Of a stretch of DNA of 64,000 bases, positions 24,311 through 33,534 are shown piece after piece. The notes beneath the pieces are model-generated. The model was not told the DNA's origin, made no database searches, and worked only from the letters and a program-made list of their open reading frames with translations. The first letter of the stretch is position 1. Each line of letters opens with the position of its first letter. The stretch comes from Marinobacter segnicrescens. GTDB taxonomy: Bacteria > Pseudomonadota > Gammaproteobacteria > Pseudomonadales > Oleiphilaceae. The stretch is taken from assembly GCF_900111555.1 (NCBI RefSeq), contig NZ_FOHZ01000003.1, forward strand, positions 1 to 64,000, read 5' to 3'. The position numbers and the translations under genes are program-made.

Positions 24311-24462
24311 AGACTGCGCTCTCCTGACGTATTGAAAAGTGGAATTTCCTTGCAGGAAGTCCCGTTATCGATTGCCGTCAGAATAGCCGAGAACCGGTCG
24401 GGGCGTAAAAGCCCCGGGCCGGAGGTCGCCCGGAAAAGGCGAAAAAAGAAGGGACAATAGTT

Positions 24463-24538
24463 TCCCGTCTGGCTAACCCCTTAATCTACTACTTGCCTCT
24501 GGGGACGCTCAGCAGGTTAAGGAATTAGCCAGACGGGA
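24463..24538. repeat. Long stem-loop (14-bp perfect, extended imperfectly)
   Basis: TCCCGTCTGGCTAA (24463-24476) pairs perfectly with 24525-24538. The pairing continues inward through CCTTAA with mismatches, to about 29 bp per arm. It lies 9 bases after the stop of the minus-strand L,D-transpeptidase gene. On that strand a T-rich run (CTTCTTTTTT) follows about 15 bases later, so it is probably its terminator or an mRNA 3' stabiliser. Confidence 0.6.
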
Positions 24539-24546
24539 CACAAGCC

Positions 24547-25284
24547 TCAGGAACCGCTGCCCTGGACGTTATCATGACCGGGGCCGCCAGCCACGGTCCG
24601 GCTACCGCAGTTAAGCAGCCCTGACCGGGCCAGCCACTCCTTGTCCGGATAATACTTGAACACCAGCTGGCCACCCTTGAGGTTGTCCACGACCTGGTCG
24701 CTGATTTCCTGGCGAACTGCCGGGCAGCCCAGGCTGCGGCCGATACGTCCGTAGGCGTCCACCCAAGAAGGGTCAACATAGTCAGCGCCATGAATCACGA
24801 TGGCCCGCTGTCGGGCCAGGTCGTTAAACCCCGGCTCGAGCCCGTCGAGCCGCAGGGAGTAGCCATGCTTGCCCTGATAGCTCTCCGCCGCGCGAAACAG
24901 GCCGATACTGGACTGATGGCTGCCTTCCACGTTGGAGAACTGTGTGGATTCCAGGTCTCCGGAATTACGACCATGGGCCACCAGGTCCCGCAGCAGCAGG
25001 GCTTTTTCCTCCAGATCGAATATCCACAACCTCTGTTCACTGGAAGGCAGGGAAAAGTCGATGACCGCGAGGCGAGACGGCGTGCTTACACCATTATGGA
25101 TCGCACACTCGGTGGCATCGAGGGCATAGCGCAAAACCTGGGGATCGAGATTGGGAGCGGAGCGGGACAGGCCGGCAAACAGGCTTTCCCCCTGAGCCGC
25201 TGCTACACTGCTTAGCGGGGACAAAATAAATGTGGCAACACAAGCTGACATGAACAGAGCGCGTTTCAGGCCTCTGACTACCAT
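24547..25284 (-). CDS. Murein L,D-transpeptidase catalytic domain protein (YkuD_2 type), secreted
   Basis: 245 residues with a signal peptide (SACVATFILSPLSSVAAAQG). The catalytic domain shows AVIDFSLPSSEQRLWIFDLEE at its start, VAHGRNSGD, AIVIHGADYV and GRSLGCPAVR, where Cys is the nucleophile and the preceding His completes the site. This is the PF13645 family, related to YkuD L,D-transpeptidases that cross-link or trim peptidoglycan stems in the periplasm. It is divergent from a second, YcbB-type L,D-transpeptidase gene, suggesting joint control. A structured terminator candidate follows it. Confidence 0.9.
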   Translation of the reverse strand: MVVRGLKRALFMSACVATFILSPLSSVAAAQGESLFAGLSRSAPNLDPQVLRYALDATECAIHNGVSTPSRLAVIDFSLPSSEQRLWIFDLEEKALLLRDLVAHGRNSGDLESTQFSNVEGSHQSSIGLFRAAESYQGKHGYSLRLDGLEPGFNDLARQRAIVIHGADYVDPSWVDAYGRIGRSLGCPAVRQEISDQVVDNLKGGQLVFKYYPDKEWLARSGLLNCGSRTVAGGPGHDNVQGSGS

Positions 25285-25347
25285 TGACTATTCCTCGTAA
25301 ATACATTGGTTCGCGGGAACCCACTTACACGGCGATACCGGATAGCG

Positions 25348-27117
25348 ATGCTATCCGACCTGCCTCGCCTGGCATTGTGCGACAAAAATCCCGCAAAATA
25401 TGGGAAGCGAGTCGAATTGTACAGATTTCACACAAACAGCAACACCGTTTACGATTTGCAATGGAGCCGTGCCCTTTATCCCGGGGCCCGACTCTGGCCC
25501 GGCAGACCGTCATATCGGCGATGGTGCAATGCCCGGAGAGTGATCCAGGCAACGATATTGCTGCTCACAGCCCTGGCCGTCGAGGCAAGCGCCCGCAACA
25601 TTGATGGCCCCTGCATGGACGGGGCCCGGCCTCCGGAATTTGTGAGCCAGGTGGTGGCAGAGCTGGATCGCCTCGAACCCCATACAGAGCGGTGGCTTTA
25701 CCCGGTTCACTGGCAGCGGCTGGTCAGGGAAATTGGCCAGCTACGCACAGATGGCCTTAACCCCGGCTACTACCAGCTACCCGAAATCGCCCTGATCAGC
25801 AGTCGACAGTCAGATGGTGCCTATCCGGACAATTGCCATGCCGAACTTGCCACGTTGATGCTCGCATGGTCGGTCAAGGACCTGACCCTGGGCCGTCTCG
25901 ATCCCGAAGAGCTGGGCCTGGTCTGGCACCAGAACCCACAGCGTCCGGACCCAGCTGACTTTGCGCAGAAACTTCACCAGGCCTTCCATTCTTCACGGGG
26001 ACTCAGCCTGGCCTACGACAACGCCCGTCCCTCGCTGGCCGCTTACCAGAACCTCCGCAATGCCTATTCCGGACGGCTTGACACCCTGGCCATGCAGAGA
26101 CCCACGATACCAGAGGGTCCCACCCTCAGGTCCGGAGACCGCAACGAGCAGGTGGCACAACTGGCCCGGCGGCTGGTGTCCCAGGGCTATCTACCCGGCG
26201 GAACTCCCTGGCCGGGCGGGCCGGAGGCGGACACCAACAGCCCCAGGCTTTTCGATGACGCCATGGCGGATGCGGTCGCTGAATTTCAGCGGGACCACGG
26301 GCTGGTCGCAGACGGACTGGTTGGCAAGGACACCCGGGCTGCCCTGAATACCCCACCCGCAGCCTGGACGGCACGGGTCCGTGCAAACCTGGAACGCATT
26401 CGCTGGTTTTCCCCCTACCTGATGCCTGACCGGTTGTTGGTGGACATTGCCGGGGCCCGGGTGCGCCTGTTCCGCGACAATGAAGAGGTATGGCAAAGCC
26501 GGTCACAGGTAGGTCGGGCAGAGCGCAAAACCCCCGCATTGACGTCCGTGATCAGCCACATCACGGTCAACCCTACCTGGACCATTCCGCCCACCATTTT
26601 TTACGAAGACACCTTGCCGGCGATCCAGGCAGACCCGGACTATCTCTACCGTAACCGGCTGACGGTTCTGGACCGGACCGGCACACCACTGGACCCCGAC
26701 CAGGTTGACTGGAGCCGACCGGGAAACCTGCTGCTACGGCAGAACGCTGGACCTGGTAACGCCCTGGGGGAGGTCGCAATCCGGTTTCCGAATCCGTTCT
26801 CCGTATACCTGCATGACACGCCCTCGCAACGGCTGTTTGGCACACCTGAACGTTTTTACAGCTCCGGATGTGTCCGTGTTGAAAATGCCCTCGACCTGAC
26901 TGACCAGTTGTTCCGTGATGCCTCGGGCACGGTACCCAGGCAGCTGACAGAGGCGCGTCGGTCGGGCGAGACCCGCAACGTTTCACTGCCGGAGGGGGTG
27001 CCACTGGTCATGGCTTACTGGACAGCAGAGGCCGACGACGCCGGTCGTATCCGGTTCCGCAGGGACACCTACGAGGAAGATGGGCTGGTCATTGACCTAT
27101 TGGACCGTGAGCAGTAA
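25348..27117 (+). CDS. YcbB/LdtD-type murein L,D-transpeptidase
   Basis: Up to about 589 residues. The start is uncertain: ATG 25348 is in frame, but the first 60 codons are compositionally odd, and a GTG at 25540 would start right at a signal-like helix (ATILLLTALAVEASA). Domains: an LdtD scaffold helical region (LNPGYYQLPEI, VKDLTLGRLDPEEL), a peptidoglycan-binding domain (LRSGDRNEQVAQLARRLVSQG and AVAEFQRDHGLVADGLVGKDT), then the YkuD domain with SVYLHDTPSQRLFG and YSSGCVRVENA (catalytic Cys). It makes 3-3 cross-links in periplasmic peptidoglycan. Divergent from the other L,D-transpeptidase. Confidence 0.9.
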   Translation: MLSDLPRLALCDKNPAKYGKRVELYRFHTNSNTVYDLQWSRALYPGARLWPGRPSYRRWCNARRVIQATILLLTALAVEASARNIDGPCMDGARPPEFVSQVVAELDRLEPHTERWLYPVHWQRLVREIGQLRTDGLNPGYYQLPEIALISSRQSDGAYPDNCHAELATLMLAWSVKDLTLGRLDPEELGLVWHQNPQRPDPADFAQKLHQAFHSSRGLSLAYDNARPSLAAYQNLRNAYSGRLDTLAMQRPTIPEGPTLRSGDRNEQVAQLARRLVSQGYLPGGTPWPGGPEADTNSPRLFDDAMADAVAEFQRDHGLVADGLVGKDTRAALNTPPAAWTARVRANLERIRWFSPYLMPDRLLVDIAGARVRLFRDNEEVWQSRSQVGRAERKTPALTSVISHITVNPTWTIPPTIFYEDTLPAIQADPDYLYRNRLTVLDRTGTPLDPDQVDWSRPGNLLLRQNAGPGNALGEVAIRFPNPFSVYLHDTPSQRLFGTPERFYSSGCVRVENALDLTDQLFRDASGTVPRQLTEARRSGETRNVSLPEGVPLVMAYWTAEADDAGRIRFRRDTYEEDGLVIDLLDREQ

Positions 27118-27136
27118 ATCGCCAGCGGTTTTCGCG

Positions 27137-29263
27137 TCAGCCGGTTACCGCTGCGGACAGTTTCCGCCCCCACCAGGTATCCGGGTCTGAACGCCAGGCG
27201 GCGTGGTGAAGCCAGGCCAGGGTGTCGCTGTCACGACACAGGTGGCTCAGCTCGGAGCGGCTGAGGGCGTCCGGTCCCTCAGCAAGGCAGCGCCTGGCGA
27301 GCCCCTGCAGGGTTTCCTGCCGTAGCCTCCCCGGGTGACTGCGGGCGAGGCTGCAGTGCATGGCGTTCACCTCGGGTAACAGAACCGCTTCCTCGAAACG
27401 GGAGAGCTGGCCCAGCCGCGGTAATAAAGATTGCTCATCGGCAGTATCAAGGAGGAGTTGCGGAGGGTGGGTTTCCTCCGGAGTACGCAATAAACCGGCC
27501 CGGCGCAGCCACTGTCCGGCCCACACCCTGCTCAGGCCGACGGCGGTGGGCGCCGCCAGTATCAACGGCACTGCTACCGGAAGTGACCAGAAAAAGAATA
27601 GCGGGTCCAGGTACCAGGCGAATGCGGACCAGGCCAGCCCCACCAACATTCCCGTGGCCTGGGTCACCATCGCTTCACGCCAGCCCGTTTCCTCGGTCCT
27701 GTTCTGGCCCGCCCAGCTGAGGGACAGGTTCAGCAGCGCCCCCAGCACATAGCCAGAGTGGGCCAGCATCTTGATGGGGGCCAGCATGACTGACACCAGG
27801 GTTTCCAGGATCACGCTCAGCAGGCTGCGACCAACACCACCGAACTGCCGCGCCCTGCGATGTATCAGTGCGTCCAGCCAGGCCAGTACCTTGGGAGCAA
27901 ACAGCATGGTCAGGGTGGTGAGCGCCAGGGTGATCGCCAGTCCCGGGCGCCATTCTGGCCACAGGGGGTAGAGACCGGGTTGGTCCCCCGGGAAATAATC
28001 TATCGGCATCAACGCCAGCTGGGCCGCCTCCGCCGTAGTGAACACCAGGAAGAGCAACCACAAGGGTGAGGCCAAGTATCCCATAATGCCATTGAAAAAC
28101 GCCATGCGGTGCGCAAACCGAAGCCCAGGCGTGGTCAGCATGACCCAAAGGTGCTGCAGGTTACCCTTGGCCCAGCGCCGGTCCCGGGATAGCTCATCGC
28201 CCAGACTGGGGGGAGATTCCTCGAAGCTGGCGCTGAGGGACGGTTCCAGCCAGACCTCATACCCGGCCCGGCCCATCCAGGCAGCTTCCACGAAGTCATG
28301 ACTGAGGATCGGCCCACGGAACAGCCCTACCCCGGGAAGCTTGCGAAGTCCGCAGTAGTCCATGAACGCGCTGGTTCGCAATATGGCATTGTGGCCCCAG
28401 AACGCGGCATCGCCCATCTGCACGGCTGCCAGTCCGGCAGAAAACAGGGGCGAGTACAGCCGGTTGGCGAATTGCTGGATACGGGCGAACAGGGAACAGC
28501 CCCGGACGACCCCGGGGTTGGTCTGCAGGATACCAACCCGTGGTTCCAGCTCCATCAACCGGACCATGCGCACCAGGGTATCTCCCCCCATCAGGCTGTC
28601 GGCATCCAGCACCACGGTGTAACGACAACGGCGGCCCCAGCGCCGCAGGAAGTCGGCCACGTTTCCGCTTTTGTAGTTGAGGTTAACCGTGCGGCGCCGG
28701 TAGAACAGCCGGCCATCGGCATTCAGTTCCTCACACAGACTCTGCCAGGCCGCCTGCTCTTCAAGCCAGACTTCCGGGTCACGGCTGTCGGAGAGGATAT
28801 AAAACTCAAAATGCTGCAGGTGCCCGGTACGTTCGAGATCCCGGTAAATCGCGCGCAGCCCCCTTAGCGTGCGCTGAACCGGTTCATGGTAAATCGGCAT
28901 AACTACCGCAGTGGACGCGAGGGGCGTAGCGACCAGTTCCGCTTCCGGGTGACGGCGGGCCAGGGACCACCGATCACCGCCGATCAACCTGATTGCGAAC
29001 CCAAATACCGCCGTCCAGAATCCGACAGCCACCCAGGCATAGAGCACGGCGAACAGCGTGGTAAGTCCGGCCTCTGCCCAGGTGCCTCCGTGGTAAGGCA
29101 GGACCCTGAGTATCAAAGCCGTGGCCAAAAACGTCTGCCCCAGTACAAACAGGGCCAGCACCAGGCGCCGAATGTTCGCCACCCACCGCCAGCGAACGTC
29201 CGCCCTGCCCCTTACCGGCACCCCCGGGGCCGGGGTTGCCACTGGCTCACAGGGTTGGCCCAT
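27137..29263 (-). CDS. opgH: Glucans biosynthesis glucosyltransferase OpgH (MdoH)
   Basis: 708 residues, an inner-membrane processive GT2 enzyme that makes the beta-1,2-glucan backbone of osmoregulated periplasmic glucans from UDP-glucose. Visible: two N-terminal membrane segments, VMPIYHEPVQRTLRGLRA, ILSDSRDPEVW, the D-x-D VVLDADSLMGGD, SHDFVEAAWMGRAGYEVW and the acceptor motif RDRRWAKGNLQHL, then about six further membrane segments. It is shorter than E. coli OpgH (about 850), lacking most of the long N-terminal extension. It is last in the opgG - small gene - opgH unit; its start overlaps the end of the small gene by 17 bases. Confidence 0.95.
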   Translation of the reverse strand: MGQPCEPVATPAPGVPVRGRADVRWRWVANIRRLVLALFVLGQTFLATALILRVLPYHGGTWAEAGLTTLFAVLYAWVAVGFWTAVFGFAIRLIGGDRWSLARRHPEAELVATPLASTAVVMPIYHEPVQRTLRGLRAIYRDLERTGHLQHFEFYILSDSRDPEVWLEEQAAWQSLCEELNADGRLFYRRRTVNLNYKSGNVADFLRRWGRRCRYTVVLDADSLMGGDTLVRMVRLMELEPRVGILQTNPGVVRGCSLFARIQQFANRLYSPLFSAGLAAVQMGDAAFWGHNAILRTSAFMDYCGLRKLPGVGLFRGPILSHDFVEAAWMGRAGYEVWLEPSLSASFEESPPSLGDELSRDRRWAKGNLQHLWVMLTTPGLRFAHRMAFFNGIMGYLASPLWLLFLVFTTAEAAQLALMPIDYFPGDQPGLYPLWPEWRPGLAITLALTTLTMLFAPKVLAWLDALIHRRARQFGGVGRSLLSVILETLVSVMLAPIKMLAHSGYVLGALLNLSLSWAGQNRTEETGWREAMVTQATGMLVGLAWSAFAWYLDPLFFFWSLPVAVPLILAAPTAVGLSRVWAGQWLRRAGLLRTPEETHPPQLLLDTADEQSLLPRLGQLSRFEEAVLLPEVNAMHCSLARSHPGRLRQETLQGLARRCLAEGPDALSRSELSHLCRDSDTLAWLHHAAWRSDPDTWWGRKLSAAVTG

Positions 29264-29555
29264 AACCTATACTCCCTCGCTGGATGGGCGGACGCTGCAG
29301 CGGGACGTACAGTTCCGGCAAGTCGAAGTACCCGGGGAGGCGGTCAAAAACCAGCGCCAGCACCCCGCCCGGGAGCGGTGTGTCTGAGTGACAAGGGTCA
29401 GGCACAGAACTACCCTGCCCGGTCACCACTTCTGCCAGGCATTCATCGATCAGGGCCAGGGCGCGGCGGCAAACCTGCGGAGCGGGGGCTACACCGTAAT
29501 TCCGGAGGTAGAGCATTACCCGGTCCAGCGCATATTGGCATATCGCCCTTTCCAT
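29247..29555 (-). CDS. Small hypothetical protein between opgG and opgH
   Basis: 102 residues from ATG 29555 with AGGAGA 6 bases upstream. Its stop overlaps opgH by 17 bases and its start lies 34 bases after opgG, so it is translated within the operon. No family recognised. Visible features: a helical N-terminal half (CQYALDRVMLYLRNYGVAP, VCRRALALIDECLAEVV) and a proline-rich end (LPELYVPLQRPPIQRG). No signal peptide or membrane segment. The good ribosome site and operon position support a real gene; a role in glucan synthesis is inferred only from position. Confidence 0.65.
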   Translation of the reverse strand: MERAICQYALDRVMLYLRNYGVAPAPQVCRRALALIDECLAEVVTGQGSSVPDPCHSDTPLPGGVLALVFDRLPGYFDLPELYVPLQRPPIQRGSIGYGPTL

Positions 29556-29589
29556 CACGCTTCTCCTGAATGCACGCTATCCTTGTGGG

Positions 29590-31131
29590 TTAATTGCCCC
29601 GGATATCAATCCCCGGTGGCAACTCGTAGGTCCAGGTTTCGGTCAGCGGTTCGCCATCCTGCGACAGGAAAGCCCGCAACGACATGGTCTGATCCCCGGA
29701 AGGCCGCACCAGCATAGAAAGACGCCACTGCCTGGCAGGTTCCGAGTACTCCACAAAGTGCTCCAGCACTTCTGTATGTTCATCGGCGCTGACCTGACTG
29801 ACCACATCGGCCCCGGGGTCTGTTTGATCCAGCGGCCCACCTTCGAAATCCACCAACACCCGATAGGCTCCTTCCTGGTCGCCACCACCGATGCGGTTGC
29901 CATCACCAATAAACGTATTGGCCGCATAGCCTGAAGGATGGCCGCTGAGGCTGGCCGGACCGAATCGTAGCCTGTAGTCAAGGTCAACCGAGGCGCCTTT
30001 TTGCGGTGACTCTTCCGGAGACCAGAACGCCACGATGTTGTCGTTGACCTCTGACCGGGTTGGTATTTCCACCAGCACAACACTACCCTTACCCCAGTCA
30101 CCTTCGGGCTCGACCCAGGCGCTGGGGCGCAACTCATACCTGGCCTCCAGGTCCTGGAAGTCGCGGAAGTCACGATCCCGCTGAATCAGGCCGAAGCCCC
30201 GGGGATTATTGGCCCTGAGGTAACTGATGCGCAGGGATTCCGGGTTGATCAGGGGCCGCCAGAGCCATTCTCCGCTGTCGCCGTCGGTTACCAGGAGCCC
30301 GTCTGAATCGTGGGTCTGCGGGCGCCATTCTCCCATCGGCCGGAGTGTGTTCTCGCCGTAATAGAACATGCTGGTCAACGGCGCGTAACCGGGCAGCCCG
30401 ACCCGTTCACGGAAAAACAGGCGTGCACGTACCTCCACGTCGAGAACATCACCGGGTTTGATGGTGAACTGGTAGGCACCCGCCAGGCTGGGGCCGTCAA
30501 GCAGGGCATAGACCACCACCTGCTCATCGCCGGCGTCGGGGTTCTCCAGCCAGAACTCGATAAACGACGGGAACTCCTCACCCCGGGGCTGTCCGGTATC
30601 AATCGCCACGCCTCTCGCCGAAAGGCCGAAGCCATCGTCACGCCCCACACCACGGAAGTAGCTGGCACCGGCAAACGCCAGGAACTGGTTGTTGATATCC
30701 GGCCCACGCAGCGGATAGGTAAGTCGGAAACCGGCGAAGCCCAGATCCGCTGGAATGCGCTTGGCAAACTCCTCGCTCGGGTAGGTAAACAGGTCCCGGG
30801 CGAAGCGTATCGGTTCAACCTCGCCATCGCGGATTTCGTTGAGCGTAACCGGATGGGTAAAGTATTTTCCGGCCGGGGTTAACATCACCTGGAAGCGGGA
30901 ATCCGAATCGCGCCACAGGTTACGGTCGTCCCGGAACCGGATCTCCTGGTAACGGGAATAATCGATCTCTTTCAGGAAATCGGGGATCTCTGGTGGCGCC
31001 TGCCAGCTTTTGCCGGCTAGCTGACGGGCCTTCTCAGCCACATTATCGAAATCAAAACCACCAGGTTCAGAGGCAGTGGCAGCAAAGGCCGTCATGGAAG
31101 AGATAATGACACCAGCGAGGAGGCGCAACAT
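29590..31131 (-). CDS. opgG: Periplasmic glucan biosynthesis protein OpgG (MdoG)
   Basis: 513 residues with a signal peptide (MLRLLAGVIISSMTAFAATAS). OpgG landmarks: FDFDNVAEKARQLAGKSW, DYSRYQEIRFRDDRNLWR, YPLRGPDINNQFLAFAGASYFR, FPSFIEFWLENP, and SLRISYLRANNPRGFGLIQRDRDF with its acidic patch. OpgG acts in the periplasm with OpgH on the elongating glucan and has been proposed to be a beta-1,6-directed hydrolase or branching factor. First gene of the operon; the 140 bases upstream should hold an osmotically regulated promoter, which I could not pinpoint. Confidence 0.95.
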   Translation of the reverse strand: MLRLLAGVIISSMTAFAATASEPGGFDFDNVAEKARQLAGKSWQAPPEIPDFLKEIDYSRYQEIRFRDDRNLWRDSDSRFQVMLTPAGKYFTHPVTLNEIRDGEVEPIRFARDLFTYPSEEFAKRIPADLGFAGFRLTYPLRGPDINNQFLAFAGASYFRGVGRDDGFGLSARGVAIDTGQPRGEEFPSFIEFWLENPDAGDEQVVVYALLDGPSLAGAYQFTIKPGDVLDVEVRARLFFRERVGLPGYAPLTSMFYYGENTLRPMGEWRPQTHDSDGLLVTDGDSGEWLWRPLINPESLRISYLRANNPRGFGLIQRDRDFRDFQDLEARYELRPSAWVEPEGDWGKGSVVLVEIPTRSEVNDNIVAFWSPEESPQKGASVDLDYRLRFGPASLSGHPSGYAANTFIGDGNRIGGGDQEGAYRVLVDFEGGPLDQTDPGADVVSQVSADEHTEVLEHFVEYSEPARQWRLSMLVRPSGDQTMSLRAFLSQDGEPLTETWTYELPPGIDIRGN

Positions 31132-31271
31132 AGAGAGGGGGTCCTTGTCAGAAAATCCTTGTAAAGGCCTGCAAGCCTACCCCCTTGATTTTTAGTCTCC
31201 ACTGAACCCTGCCGCAAGTGACGACTTTGTAAGCCGGCGTCGTGAACGGCTCCGGCCCAAGGCGTGCCGGT

Positions 31272-32588
31272 TCACAGCGTCCAGCTAATATCCAGGGACA
31301 GCTCCGGCACGTTGGCGGATACCAGGCCCGGACCTGATGCCTCCAAAAGAGTACCAGCCCTCAGCCCCCCGGTCAGATGCTCACCGCTGACCCGCCAGAG
31401 CACCTCACCCGCCGTGGCCCGACTGGTGAGGCCCTGCCCCGGACCTTCGGCCCAGCCACGCAGCAGTGAGAACCGCAGGCTTGTCCGGACACCGGATGGC
31501 AGCCAGAGGAGACGGTCGGGCGTGGCGCTGTCCAGGCGCAGCCAGCCACCCCGGCGTCCCCGCAGCACCTGGCCACCAAACCCGTGCATCATTCCCTGGC
31601 CAACCTCCAGGTAGCGCCAGCCCGGCAATTTATCCGGGGTGAACTGGTACTCGCCTTTCAGGTCCCAGTCCATCTTCAGCCAGTTTCGTTCCAGACTCGC
31701 TGCCAGGTTGTAGCGCTGGAAAGCGCCCAGTTTTTCGCCGCACGCCTCCTGCACTGCACCATCAAGCAGTGCCATACAGCCTTCGACAGAAAGACTGATT
31801 TCTCCATGGCTATCAACCCAGGGCACCTGCCCTCCGAGGTAACCATCAAGCCGGACCAATGAATAACTGCGCCGGGCCTCTCCGGTCAGGTCACCATTTT
31901 CAAACCACTGGCTGCTGACATCAGTGGTTATGACCCGTGCATCCAGGCTCGCCGCCGGGCCCTGGTAAAGGTTCCGGACCAGATCCATCTCCAGGGTCTG
32001 GCGGCTGCCACCAACCCGCCGGATATCTTCACCTGACACCACTTCATCGTGGTATTCATGATGACGACCACTGAATGAAAGCCGGTTGCCGCCCAGCAGT
32101 GTCTGCCAGGCCAGGCCTACATCCATGGTCGTATCGCCGGGCTGTTGGGACATGGACCAATTGCCATCGAGCCTCAGGTTGCTGCCCAGACCGGGCAACG
32201 GTGTCTCGTCAAAGCCGACGCGAACCCGGTCCCCCATTTCTGCGTCGTGGTCCTCGCCCCTGAGATAAAACCGTTCCCCAGCCCAGGTCTCCCTCGCAGG
32301 TGCAGATGACAGGGGAATGGTATCTGCCGTCATACCCGCCAGGACGGGCACCCGGGCTGTCGATGGCGCCGGCGACCCGCTACCCCGCTCAACAGGCAAA
32401 CTTCCATGATGGGAACGGATCCAGTACAAGCTTTGCTGCAGAAGCGTCAGGGTGCGACGATTCCGTTCGACACTGGCAGTTTCATCGCCCTGGATTTCTG
32501 CAGCAAGGCCTGAAAGGGGGACCAGGATCACCAGCATGGTGACAAACAGGTATAGCAACCGAAGGCTTGTATGATTGACGGATTCCAT
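31272..32588 (-). CDS. Outer-membrane beta-barrel protein resembling the ShlB/FhaC C-terminal barrel
   Basis: 438 residues with a signal peptide (LLYLFVTMLVILVPLSGLAAE). The body is made of alternating amphipathic strands (NRLSFSGRHHEYHDEV, RRSYSLVRLDGYLGGQ, LERNWLKMDWDLKGEYQF) and ends in LSLDISWTL, an outer-membrane C-terminal strand with aromatic-polar alternation. Spacing and strand style recall the barrel of two-partner secretion transporters, but the POTRA domains and plug helix of true TpsB proteins are missing and no TpsA partner is nearby. It follows opgGH on the other side of a 140-base gap, in the same direction. Function unknown; ShlB relation is tentative. Confidence 0.6.
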   Translation of the reverse strand: MESVNHTSLRLLYLFVTMLVILVPLSGLAAEIQGDETASVERNRRTLTLLQQSLYWIRSHHGSLPVERGSGSPAPSTARVPVLAGMTADTIPLSSAPARETWAGERFYLRGEDHDAEMGDRVRVGFDETPLPGLGSNLRLDGNWSMSQQPGDTTMDVGLAWQTLLGGNRLSFSGRHHEYHDEVVSGEDIRRVGGSRQTLEMDLVRNLYQGPAASLDARVITTDVSSQWFENGDLTGEARRSYSLVRLDGYLGGQVPWVDSHGEISLSVEGCMALLDGAVQEACGEKLGAFQRYNLAASLERNWLKMDWDLKGEYQFTPDKLPGWRYLEVGQGMMHGFGGQVLRGRRGGWLRLDSATPDRLLWLPSGVRTSLRFSLLRGWAEGPGQGLTSRATAGEVLWRVSGEHLTGGLRAGTLLEASGPGLVSANVPELSLDISWTL

Positions 32589-32798
32589 GGCACGACACAG
32601 GAAGGCGGGCTGAAGTTCGGAGCCATGCTAACCTTCTGAGCGGTCGGGATTCCATGGTTTCAGTCACCAATTTTCGCGTCGTTACAATTTTAATATTTCT
32701 TTTTTAACAAGAACTTCTGCAACTCTTTGAAACTTCAATATGAGGTTTTTTATCTGTCCTCATGATCGACAGACAGGAGTTACATTCATACACAGCAA

Positions 32799-33461
32799 TC
32801 AGGCAGGTTTTTGCAGAAGCGCAACATCCTTGCGGGGAATGGTCAGGGTCCAGCCGAAATGGCTGGCAAGCCAACGGAAGGTCTCCTCCCGGTAGAAAAC
32901 AATGTGCGTTGGATCGCGGCGGTAATGCCAGTTGGCGAACCGACTGTCATCCGTCTGGAAACAGGTCATGACACCAAGCCATCCTCCGGGACGAAGCATT
33001 GCATCGAGTTGCCGGAATACCGCCAGCGGATGATGCAGGTGTTCCACCACTTCAGTGCAGGTGACGAAATCCCAGTTCCGGTTGAGTACCGTGACATCAG
33101 GGAAGAACGCCGGATCGTACAGAGTGACGGTATGACCCTGTTCCTCGATCATGGCGGCCAATGCCGGGCCAGGCCCACAGCCGAAATCCACACCTTGCGC
33201 GCCAGGTGGCAACCGCTCAAGCAGGGGAGCAGCCAGCTTTTCCAGGAAACGTCGGTAGCGAGGATCCCCCGGCTCGTTCTCGTGCAGGGCGTAGACAGCC
33301 CGCTCCTCAGATTCCGTCAACCAGGCAGCTGGGTCCATAAGGGTAGCCTGGCAACATAGGCACCGGCGGTAAGTCCTGTGACCGACCGTGAGAAAATCCA
33401 CCAACCCGTCATTCTCGCAGACACTGCAGTGGGTTCGGGCGAAGGAATCGTAGCGATTCAT
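32799..33461 (-). CDS. SAM-dependent methyltransferase with N-terminal Cys-rich domain
   Basis: 220 residues. The N-terminus has two CxxC pairs (THCSVCENDG and YRRCLCCQATL) that could bind zinc, as in the methyltransferases of capsule and sugar pathways. A class I Rossmann methyltransferase follows: GVDFGCGPGPALAAMIEEQG (motif I), VTLYDPAFFPD, DFVTCTEVVEHLHHPL and LRPGGWLGVMT. Family resemblance is to methyltransf_23 proteins. Target unknown. Confidence 0.85.
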   Translation of the reverse strand: MNRYDSFARTHCSVCENDGLVDFLTVGHRTYRRCLCCQATLMDPAAWLTESEERAVYALHENEPGDPRYRRFLEKLAAPLLERLPPGAQGVDFGCGPGPALAAMIEEQGHTVTLYDPAFFPDVTVLNRNWDFVTCTEVVEHLHHPLAVFRQLDAMLRPGGWLGVMTCFQTDDSRFANWHYRRDPTHIVFYREETFRWLASHFGWTLTIPRKDVALLQKPA

Positions 33462-33534
33462 AGGGGGCTCCGCATAGCCTCTGCCTCAGCAAGGGGGAGT
33501 CCGGCCCTGGCAATCAGTGGCCAGGGCGCAGTTC

